Part shown: positions 27,901-39,900 of the stretch, piece after piece
Layout: each line of letters begins with the position of its first letter
Position numbering within the stretch: the first letter of the stretch is position 1
Assembly (NCBI GenBank): GCA_034509425.1
Contig: JAVTVJ010000369.1
Span: forward strand, 341,501 to 405,500
Direction of reading: 5' to 3'
Length of the DNA: 64,000 nucleotides
Origin: Eopsaltria australis
Taxonomy: Eukaryota > Chordata > Aves > Passeriformes > Petroicidae
Program-made: the position numbers and the translations under genes
The notes under the pieces: model-generated
The model's input: the letters and a program-made list of their open reading frames with translations, nothing else
Database searches by the model: none
What the model was told of the DNA's origin: nothing

Positions 27901-30900
27901 TAATCCTCCTCCCATTTCTTCCTAATCAGCCTTTTCCCCTCCCCCTGCCCTGCTGCCATTCAGTTCCAAGACTTAGAAGTTATTTGCATTGCTTCAGTTG
28001 ACAGATCCACTAAATTCAGGCAAATTATTTTAACAGATTTTAATCTATTTCCAAGGCATTTTCCCATGGATACAGCAACATTGATTTCCTTTGTCCTGAA
28101 GTGACTGCAATTCAACACAACACAGCAAAAGGAAAACTACAATACATTCCTGACTCCACATCTCTTCCACAGTACCTTGACATTTCAAGATTCATCATGC
28201 ATTTATGGAGTGGGAGAGCTATCAACGTAACGATATATCAAGCAAAAACTCAATAAAATCCTGAACAGAACCTGAAGCCTTGTAAATGAAGGCAAACTTA
28301 ACCAGTACTGGGCCTTGCAAATACATTCATTTGCACCAGATGGTTTTACTTAACAGTGAAAACATCTCTGCAGCATTCATGTAAAAACAAGTGTACCAGA
28401 AGGAAGAAAAGACCATATGTAAATAAGTATAATGAAATCAGTGGTGATTACAGATGTGCTGACTTTTTCTCCCTTTTTTTTTTAACCCTGGCTTGCATGA
28501 TAGCCCTAGGAATAGATTCCTCTAGGTCCAAATGGATAAGGTAATGGAAGTGGTGTCTTGAATTTAGCATTAATCTACCAGAAATGAAAACCAGCTAGTT
28601 TAAAAAATATTGTTTCATTCTCAAGTTACTTCAATACCTGATCCAGCCTTCAAAGAAGTCAGCAGGAAAAAAAGTCCAGCTTATTTTCTGAGCGTGTCCA
28701 GAGTAAAGGCATGTGGTTGATTCGACCTTCTCCATTATCACTTTTATTCACTAAGCTGTTCATATCATCAGGAAAGACTGACTTTTCCATAACCTCATTG
28801 TAATAAAATATCTATGCCATTGACGATTTCCCAGTGAGGCAGTCCATCCATTTTTAGGATCTCCATATTTTTCCAAAACAAACTCTCAGGACTAACCTGC
28901 TGAAATCCAAAGATATTTCTGTAGACAGTTGTCTAACAGACTACAGATTTGAGGGCATGTAAAGGATTAAGTCAAGCTATAAATTAACTTCTAAAGACAC
29001 AGAACTATTCCAGCATGCCCAATTCCAATCCCAATATAATGAAGCTTTCTGCAAAGCAACTTTCCTAGGCCAGCTAGAGTTGGCATTTTTAAAACTACAA
29101 GTAACTAGCACACAGAACTGCCAAAGGCTGCTTCATATAAACAAGTAAACCACAGGTAAAGGTGTTTATTCATGCACTCTATCGTGCAGAATGACACGTA
29201 ATAAATTTTGGCTTACATGTGGGAAAACTTCATGCCTCATAAAAGAGGAAAAAGACCCAGGTATGTGGTTGAAGTGGAAGACACAGGAGGTAGTTGCAGC
29301 CTGTCCACCCCTTCAGAACTAGGCAACACATTTACCTTCAAAATCAGGCACAGCACAGAAAGAACGGGGTCTGGATACAACAGTTTTATGCAGCTCCATT
29401 TACATATGCTTATCACCCTACAAAACAGAATTATCCAGCAATCTAGTAAATAGCACAGTCCTACAGGCTTAGGTTTGCATATTAAATGGCTTGGAAACAT
29501 GAACCCAGAGTTGCAGAAGCTAAGTCTCACCAGGGTGCTCAGGCTGCACAGCACTTCACAAGATCAGGCTAACATGGCGTGCCCTGGTGCTGATTCACAG
29601 CATAGCATTTCATCCTTACAAATGGAACAGTTCAGCAAAGGATCATCCAATAGCTCCAAGTAACAGAAGACAACAGTAAAAGCTCTGCTGAAAAACACCA
29701 AAAGCAGCGACAACAGGACGGTTAGCTCAGTACAGAAAGAATCTCTTCTGTCAAAACAATTACTATCAGCAGGGTATCCATACATTTATGATGCCTCAGA
29801 TCTCCAGATCCTCCTCAGCACGTGTCCTGGATTAGTGAGGAGGGGTCAAAATCTAGGAAGTGACCTATGCTGCAGGAAGGGATATAACTTCCTTCCTGGG
29901 AGAGAGAGCCAGTAGCTAGGTAGTTTTAAGGATTGATGTGTAGGTGAACCAATTAAAAAGTTGATCTGCCTTTGAGAAAAAAATCCTATATAAGCAGAGA
30001 CCCTCTGAGCCTCTTCCTCTTTGGACCTGCTGCTGTGTTGAGAGGAGCATCTCCTGCTTCTCTCCCGGGTAAGCCCCCTGCCTCCTTCCAAAGGAGGGAG
30101 GGGGGGGAAGGGGGGTTTAGGGTGGCTGTGCCCCTGCAGCTGGGCATGGGGGAGGAACCAGATGGAATTTTCAGCAGATACAGCTCAGCCAGTGTGTCAG
30201 CTACATGAGACAGGAACAGGCCCCTGCTCCAGGCCAGGCAAGGACTGGGCCAGATTCCATCCAGTTCGAGCCAGGCCCTGCCCTGTCACCCCAGGCCCAG
30301 ATGGCCCCACTAGGCCGAGCCAGCTTTGCAGAGCCAGGCCACAGAGACTCTGAGAGCTTCTGCCATCCAGCTCAGGCCTTTTCAAACAGCCCAGCAGGGA
30401 GCACGTGATCATCACACTGCCAGAGAGAGAGATTAACTCTATCCATGCCTGGACTAAACTTACAGACACCCATCATTCCTTGCAGAGAGAGAGGAACGAG
30501 TGAGGACATCTACATAAATGCAGCATAGAGACTTTACAGTCAGTGAGGAAAGCAGAACCAATGCCTAGAGGGAGGTGTATGAAAAGTGCTTCGAGAGTGA
30601 AGCTGAAAATTCTTTTGGAGAACCATGGTTGGGGACTGAGCTAATAAATTCCCTGTAATATATGAAGATATAGTCCAAAGGGGGAATGTGAGGTTCTAAT
30701 TGCAGCCAATGAACTGAAATACCTGGGTAAAGACAAGTAAGTGTTGAAAAAGTACAGCCTGATGAGAAACTAGAACCAAGAGAGAGGAGAGGCTGTGACC
30801 CAGAGCCCTGGTCCCGGGGGGAATGCCAGAGAACTTATGTTGTCAGGAGAACCTGGGTTGCTCAACACAGAAGAAGGGATTTTCTTTGTTGCTGCAATTG

Positions 30901-33900
30901 AGCTGGGCATCCTTAAAACGGGTACCCTGTGGACTGTTCATAACCCACCATAGTGGCTGTGGGAAGGCTACTGGTATGGAAGGGATCCACCATTAATCCG
31001 ATCTTTCTTCCGGGCAGCGACTGATGGTGAGGCAGAAGACCCATAAAAAACTGTATTTTTCTTACAGAAAATCCATGGTGTAAACAAAAGAGACTTCTCT
31101 CCCTAAATGAACTGAAACAAGAACTATTTCTGAGATGTTAAACTGACTAGAGGTCGAAGTGTTGTCTTTTGTGTGTTGTCAGGGAGAAAGAAATGGAGAG
31201 GTGGGGAAAGGAGGGGTGGTCTGAGGAGTTTGTCCTGGTTTTTTCTTGGTTTTTTTCTCTGTCTTAGGTATATTAAGTTTCTTTATACTTTATAAAGTTT
31301 GAGCCTGCTTTGCCTACTCCTAATCCTCATCTCACAGCAAACATCAGCTAAATTTTGGTAAGTATGCTGGTATTTGGCCAGAACCTTGAATAGGCGAACT
31401 GAAAACCACTACAGCACGTTAACTTGCTTCCAAGCAGTGACAACTCTGACTTTATAGGCAGCATTAAACCAAACACTCATGCCTTTGTAAATACATTAGT
31501 TCACATGTGGTAGTGTTCTGCTTATCTCTCTCAGCAACGTATGGTGAATATGCCTCAGGAAAGTAAGAGGTATATGATGCAAAATTACAATGACTATGGA
31601 ATAATAATACACACAGTATTTCACACAAGTCAGTGCTGACAACTGCAATTCATTGCAAATGTTTCTCCCATTCTAACACTCTGCTGAAGTTTCTCTATGT
31701 TGAACTAAAAGTTTATGAAATGCTGACTTAATTTTTATTCCTTCAAAACGTTTTAGGAAAAAAAGATCTTATAATTTTAAAAGACAAAACAATTGTTCCC
31801 TTAGATATAAAAAGAAAAAAATAAAACTCTATCAGTGCTTACTTGCTAATTAAACAAGAACTCTCAACACTTGGGGTTAGCTATGCAATATAATAAGTAT
31901 GAAAGTCCATGCATTCCCTAGAGAGCCTGACACCCAACTACTGAGTTACAGCCTACTGAAGGCAATACACAGGAAAATCAAACAAGCAGCACTATTGAAA
32001 AATGCAGACATGAGGAATCATGAATTTGCACAGAGAAGTAACACTGTGGCAGGACGTCTATCCCCCCACCTCCTCCTCCTGTGTGTCACAGATAACAGGT
32101 GCATAAAGAGATAACCCAAGGGCTCAAAGGCCCAGCAGGGGTCATCTCTGGCACCAGGGGGCTCAAACCTCAGCTAAGAATTTACATCTTAGTCTGGAGG
32201 GCTGATGTGGAAAGAGATAAAAGAAAAATTACTGACTTGAGAGTCACAGTTTTTACACTATAAAAGATACACGAGCTAACACTGGGGCAGAAGCCTCTTA
32301 CACCCTGAAAGTGTTTGAAGTTTCTCCCCAACTCTGGATGTAGCTTTCGTGGTTACTTCTCTGGAGATTGAGGGAAAGGATCTCGATGTGTGCCCCACCA
32401 GCAATTGGATGGTAAGATACATTGTATCCTAAGCTTATACTATTTCTTCACTAGCTGTAACTGAAAAAGGTACCATTCTCGTGCACTGTATATTAATCTA
32501 CTAGTAGACTTTCCTTTTTGTTTTATTCCTGTGTAGTATTGGTTTACTTTAAGTCTTATGTCTGTTAGTTTCCCCGTCTATTAATAAACGATTCATTCTA
32601 TAATAGACAGAATCAGTCATCATTAAAAGAACTTATGAATGTGAGTGGGTTTTGGGGTGCTAGCTGCCTCAATAAGGTTACTGCCTGCTGCCAGAGTCCT
32701 GGGAAAAAGGCAGAGATAATCTAAACTCCCACATCCATTCATGACAAACACTTATGAAGTGCTACCTAAAATAGCTTAATAGATTCAAGCTGTCCTGACA
32801 CCCATGTAATGTAGTACCTATAAACCGAGACTATTCCATAATTGTCAAAAGTTTCTGTAAGAGTCTGGACATAAAAAGGCAGTGAGCCACAGAGGTTGTT
32901 GCTGCTTTGTCTGTGTTCCTCTGGAATCACAAGACAACCGCTCACAGCAACACAGATGCTGAACAGGATCATGCTTCACAATTCCCATGCTGTTCCCTCT
33001 CCACATATATCAAGACAACATGTCTTTCTTTTTACTCCTCTTCTGCCACCACTGCCCCTGTATCTACACAGGCTTATCAGGACTCATGAGATGAAATCTC
33101 TTTACAATGACAAAATACTGCATCTTACTCTCCTCTTACTTGCTCAACTGTTTATCCCTTCTAATAGTCAGTAAAGACACAAGTCTCCTGAGTTTCCTAC
33201 AAGCATTTTGCTTCAAGTGAAGATTCCCAGCTCAGACATTTCTAGACCATGATGGAGAACTGGAAATGATAGTAAAGTTCTGAAAACAATTTACTATGAC
33301 AGTCATCAGGAAGGTAAACTGGGCACACTTTGCTCATACACCATTGCAAGAGTCTCAGCACCGTAAATTAAGCAAATTAAATTTTCTAACAGTCCTTGCT
33401 GCTGCATTATAATATTGCTCAGGCAGTAAAACATCCAGACCGACAAACACAACATTCACAGAAATCAGCAGTAATGCCAGATGCAGCATCAGGGCTTACA
33501 TGCAAGAAGGAAGCACTAAGGAATAAACTCTGTACGGAAGATTTCCTGTATAAGACCACTACTGTGGTAATTACTTGTCCTGGGTTAGGCCAGAGGGGTC
33601 AAAATCTAGGAAGTGATCTGTGCTGCAGAAAGGAATACAACTTCCTTCCTGCGAGAGAGAGCCAATAATCAGGTAGTTTTAAGGGTTGATAGGTAAGTAA
33701 ACCAATTAAAAAGTGATCCGCCTTCGAGGAAAAAACCATATATAAGCAGAGACTCTCTGACGCTCTTGCTCTTTGGACCTGCTGCTGCTGTGTAGAGAGG
33801 AGCAGCTCCTGCTTCTCTCGCTGGTAAGGCCCCCCCCACCTCCTTCCGAAGGAGGGATGGGGGGGAGAAGGGAGGTTTTATGGCAGCTGTACTACTGCAG

Positions 33901-36900
33901 CTGGGCAGGCATGGGGGAGGAAACGATTGGAATTTTCAGCAGATCTAGCTCAGCCAGTGTGCCAGTTACACGAGAGGGAGAGCCAGGCCTTTGCTCTGGG
34001 CTAGGCAAGGACCAGGCCGGACTCCATCCAGCTCGGGCCAGGCCCTGCTCTGTCACCCTGGGCCCAGATGGCCCTACCAGGTCGAACCAGCTTGGCAGAG
34101 CCAAGCAGAGACTCTGAGAGCGTCTGGCATCCAGCTCGGACTTGTTCAAACAGCCCGGCAAAGAGGACGTGATCTTCACACTGCTGGAGAGAGAGAGACA
34201 GAGATTAACTCTCTCCATGCCTGGACTAAACTCACAGACACTCATCTTTCCTCGCAGAGAGAAGAACGAATGAAGACACCTACATAGTGCAGCGCAGAAA
34301 CTTTACAGTCAGTGAGGAAAGCAGAACTGATACTTACAATGAGGTGCATGGGAAGTTGCTTCAAGAGTGAAACTGAAAATTCTTTTGGAGAACCATAGTT
34401 GGGGACTGAGCTAATAAATTCCCTGTAATATATGAAGATATAGTCCAAAGGGGAATGTGAGGTTCTTATTGCAGCCAATAAACTGAAATACCTAAGTACA
34501 GACAAGTAAGTGTTGAAAAAGTACAGCCTGATGAGAAACTAGAACCAAGAGAGAGGAGAGGCTGTGACCCAGAGCCCTGGTCCCGGGGAGAATGCTAGAG
34601 AACTTGAGTTGTCAGGAGAACCTGTGTTGCTAAGCACAGAAGAAAGGATTTTTCTTTGTTGCTGCAATTAAACTAGGCATCCTTAAAACAAGTACCCTGT
34701 GGACTGTTCATAACCCACCATAGTGGCTGTGGGAAGGCTACTGGTGTGGGAGAGATCCACCATTAAGTTAGACTTTACTCCGGGCGGCGGTTAATAGTGA
34801 GGCAGAAGACCCATAAAAACTGTATTTTTCTTACAGAAGATCCATAGTGTAAGCAAAAGAAACTTCTCTCCCTGAATGAACTAGAACAAGAGCTGTTTCT
34901 GAGGTGGTAAACTGACTGGAGGTCAAAGTGTTGTCTTTTGTATGTTGTCAGGGAGAATGAAATGGAGAGGTGGGGAAGGAGGGGTGGTCTGGGGAGTTTG
35001 TTCTGGTTTTTCTTGGGTTTTTTTTTCTTTTTCCCTTTGTCTTAGATATATTAATAAAACTTCTTTGTACTTTATAAAATTTGAGCCTGCTTTGCCTACT
35101 CCTAATCCTTATCTCACAACAAGCAATCAAGTAAATTTAGGTAAGTGTGCTGGCATTTAGCCACAAACCTGAATAGGCGAACTGAAAGCACTACATTACT
35201 TCAGGGTACCACTGCACAGCTGGGAGATCAACAGCAGGAAGTATAATATGGACTCACATGTGTGTGGTTTATTTGATGAGTATAAAAATGTTTCACTATG
35301 CTTTACTGTATTTAATCACATGGGTTTGCCAGATAAACCAAGCTTCACTCCTCGAGTGCTACTTTTGGATCCTGTGACTTCTCCTTAATCAGGGCATCAG
35401 GGCAACCTCACTCCTCAAGTGCCACTTTTGGGTCCTGTGACTTCTCCTTAATCAGGGCATCACACACTCCATCTGCCTCCTAGCATCACAACCTCTTTTT
35501 CACTAAAGAGCTCCACGTGCAGAAGAGTCACCACATAATCCCATGTGTTTAAAGCAGCTTGAGCTGTCACTTTACAAATTTACTGTCGCTCTGCACTGTT
35601 TTGAGACAGTTATATGCATATATCCACATGGTTCATTAACAGCATACAGTTGGTACTAATTGCTACTCCCCTGAGACTTTGCACTGAATCTATTCAGAAC
35701 CGTTGTTATTTGATCACAAGCTACAGTGGTTTGAATTACATGAAAATCTGAGTTTTCATCACAAGAAACACCAAACTTCTAGTAAGCAAGCTCAAAAAAA
35801 GCTTGAAAACATGGTTAAGACATCTGGGAAATGTTAAAGTTCAGAACAAACTATGGAAAAAAACAAAATTGACATTTTTTTAAACTGTCATAAGCTTATG
35901 ACACTTTCTTTTTGAGGGGGCATAAACCCTGAATTTTCAATACTGGAGACAGGTACAACCCACTGCTGCTTTGTCTGACTGCCATGACTGTGATCCCAGT
36001 CATTTTATGGCCATTGCTTTAAAGTAGGTAAGTAACTGTAATTCCTATTTTACAGATATGGAAATCAGAGCAGGGGATGACAGCGACTTTGCAAGGAGAA
36101 AATTTGACTTTGCAGAGACAAAATTTAAGTCAGGAAAATAAAAGGGCAAATTCAGAAAGTGGCTTCTCAAGACTCTCAGCTTTTACAGGGTTGATAACAC
36201 CTCCTAATATGCTGCTATTGAGGCTCACATAACACATCAACAAAAGTACTTTTTCCCTCAAGTTGTGATTAGGCAGCCAAGAAATATCATACGCATTTTT
36301 CTTAACTGTCAATTTATGTTTAGTAAGCAATTCAGCATTACCCTTCTATTTCTACATCTCAAAATTGCATCAAACTCCAAAGACCTATTTCAAAGAATAT
36401 ATCCAATATTCACAAGTGACTGAATATTTACATCAAACTAAAGCAGTATTCAGTAAAAAAGTGGCCAAAAAGTGCTGGGAAAATGAAGTGGACTCAGTGG
36501 TACTGCAAAATACTGATGGGTAAATGTACTGAGACAATCAGAAGAAAAAGGAAATGTAATTGTGGTGAAACAGAAATGGAGAAGGCTAAAAACCAAGATG
36601 GAAAGGAAGAGGCAAAAAAAAGCAGATAAAGCATTTTTTTTTCTTGAATCACAGACCAGAGCAACCGCTTCCTAAAATGACATCCTAAAATGCCATCAGC
36701 AGCGGAAAGGGACATGCAGCCCACAAGCTGGACATTGAAAATCAGATTTATCTCCTGATTCCCTTCTTCATCCACTTCAATCCTACCCAGTCTTTGCTGT
36801 CAGATTCCTACCACCCAACGTGCCCACGCTCTTTGTTACTCTTAAAGCACAGTCACTCTATCAAAATGCCCATCCCTGACTTTCAGTGCTGTTTTCATGT

Positions 36901-39900
36901 CACCTCTCAAGCCCTTGGCCATACCCTGCATAATTTCCTACGTGCCTAAGCTGCACTGCAAACCTCTGGTTGCTCTGCATTTGCACAACATCCAGGACTT
37001 GAAGACTTTGAAACTCCAAAGCTGGATCTTCCAGGTGTAGGCAGGCAGATCCTGGGCAAATGGTTCTTCCATGTCAAACTATCAGTCACCCAGAGAGCAA
37101 TCCCACCAAATGGACATATACTGGCAGTAGATTTATAGCTCAACTGATTCCCAGTAATGTAAGAATGAGACACTCTTCAGGGAAATTCAAAATACCCTTG
37201 CTCTCTTCATCTCTCTGTGTACTCCGATTTACTGGTTTAAGAATAGAAAAGTTGTTGTTTCTAGTGAACTGAGGAATTTAACCTACATAAATATTTGCAA
37301 AGCTTCCATAAGACACCATGCATACCTTTAAAGACCCAAATATGGCATTTTAAAACACCTAATTTTATGCACATGGGAATCAGCTTCACTGAAAATCACT
37401 CAGATTTACAGTAACATTTTCCAAAGCACTGGATATAATTTATCTCACAGGTTTTACTTTCAAAGGGATTTAGTCATCTAGGTCATGTAAATACTCTAGC
37501 AAATGTAACTTTTTCTGCTCCTGCTCATGTTTTTTTCACGACTACTGTAGGCACTTGACTTTAGTACGATCCAAAGTGCACATCTGCTCTGTAATCAATG
37601 GACTTGGGCAGTTCCCTCCATGAGGTGAGTCACAGCATCTAAGTTAGGTGCCTAAAGTCAGTGTGCAGACCTGGGAATTGTGTCTACATTTAGGCAAGCA
37701 ATTTTGTCAAGGCTGGCCTCCCAATGTACCATAAGGTAAGGACATAGCACAGTTTTACTTTGATTAATTGTTTGGAGACAAGGTAAATGACTTTTTTTTT
37801 TTTAATGAATATGACTTTTCTGAGCATCAAGGCAGGAAGAGGTTGAGCTGTCAGATGAAAAACACCCACAACTCCTCTTAAACCACAGAAGGTACATGTA
37901 CTTAGCAACTTTAGTGTAAATAACAGCATCATAATAGCAGTTTATCTTCTACTCCACATTGAACAAAAGAAATACAAATGAAAAATTACCTGGGCACCAT
38001 AGACTCGTTGCATTGCCTGAAGCAACTGGTTTGTGTATTCTGTAAGGGTTCCTGCATCTTCTTCAAAGACACTGAGCAAAGAACGAGTCTTCAGTAAAAG
38101 AAAAAAAAAAAAAAAAAAAAAAAACGGTTTTTAGTCCTGAGTGGAAATAATAAAAAGAGCCATAAACAACTACAAAGAGATGGTAACAGAAAGTAAAAAT
38201 CAATCAGAAATAATATGCTCTTGACTTGCACGATTCTGTTTATCCACAATCTCTAAACATGTAGAAATTAGTTCTTTTATTACAGATAGGTAAACTGAGG
38301 CACAAGGAGATGAACTGATAAAATGCTATGGCCGCATCCCAACTCCCAGGCTCTTGCTCCTACTAACAGACAGCCCTTCCAACATAATTAGGAATGTAAA
38401 AAATCCTGAATATCTTCCTGCTGATGACAGTAATTCAAACCATGTTAAGGACTGGGGGTGAAACACCACTGCTCGCTCACTTTACTTCTCCAGTGTCAGG
38501 CTGCATTGAGAGCACCCCTCTGCAGTGAGATAATTTACACTCTGTTATTCACTCCCCACTGTCTTGAGCAACTCTTAACGGGCCACAGCCAAAGCAAGCT
38601 GATGTCATTGGCTCAAACCAAACAACTGAGTGTTCATCTCCAACAGGCACACAAGGATATACCCACTCGGAGATACCCTATGCTTTCTTCACTCGGCTAA
38701 CTCATCCTTGTCAGCAAGCAGGAAGGGGAAGGAAGAACTTGTGTTATCTTAAAGACACAAATTCCCTTGGTTTTGTTTTCCCATCAGAAATAAAGAACTA
38801 TGTTGCTGATACAGCTTCCGAGATGGGAAAGAAAAGATATTTCAGAATAATTCTGAGCTCCAGAATTTGCTAGATCTTTACAATAATTAAAGAGGAAAGA
38901 TTGTCCCTTTAACAGAGTCATGATCCATACTTAGTCTTAGCTTTGATAAATCCAATCTATTTGAAGCTAACTGCAAATGTCTCTCCATCTGTACAGCTAA
39001 CTTATATGACATTAATGAGCTTCATCTGCTTACATGAGGGGCACAGATAAACTGCAGTACTTTCATAGACATGTCAGTCCTGTAAAAGAGGAAGTGCTTT
39101 ATTTATCCCCCATTACAGGAATCTCTAATGTACCTGCAGTATCCAGGTTTGAATTCAGGAAATTTATTTTCAAAGTTTTAAGATACTCCATTATTTTAAC
39201 AGAAGGCACATACATTTTTCCAAGGCATTTTTTTCTTCTCTGCAAAACTAGCTGCCCAGACTCTCTTTGTCCTGGAAAACTCAATATCAGCATCCTTCAA
39301 GAATCCTGGCCTATTATTAACTATCATTTCATCTCTGCTCAGAAGTATCTAAGCCAGAAACTAGTGCTGCTCAGCAGTTAAAATACATGACCTGTGAGTT
39401 GGGCTTTGGGTTCTCTTCAGTACCTTCTTACTCTGAGTAACTTTAAAAGCTCTCAGTTGACTCTGCTGATGTGCCAAGCTGCTACAACACTTCCTACCGG
39501 AGAGAGTTTGGGAAGCTAGTTTGAGATCACAGCATGTAAGGGAATACGCACTGCAAAGTATTGTTTTCAAATAAAGAGAAGGTAAAAACCAGAGAATGGA
39601 GAGAAGTCCAAGTCAATGAAATGGATACCAGGAACCCAAATGTTTAAAGGACCTTTGTACAGAGCTTCCCTGTAAGGACAGCAGCACAATTTTGAGAGTT
39701 TTCCACATTATTTCAGTAACTGAAAATATCTTGATTTTCAAAAATATGAGGATTCAAATGATTTATCTTCAATTACGTACTAAAACAAGCAAAATAATGT
39801 CAACAAAGTATCTTGTGTCTATACAGCGGTCAACTGCCTTGTTTTGTGTTACAATGGCACATCAAAAGTACAGGGTTCAAAGATAGTTAAAAAATATATC

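Larger units (their letters stand above)
22529..37989 (-). other. APPL2: APPL2 intron 2 (15.5 kb), LTR-rich
   Basis: The largest intron holds a nested LTR pair (22.7-24.2 kb), a related LTR (25.7-26.6 kb), two long LTRs (29.8-31.4 and 33.6-35.2 kb), a 0.7 kb LTR-like unit (32.0 kb), a 63-bp duplication and a palindrome. The segments 24.2-25.7, 26.6-29.8 and 35.5-38.0 kb show nothing codable. Confidence 0.8.
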
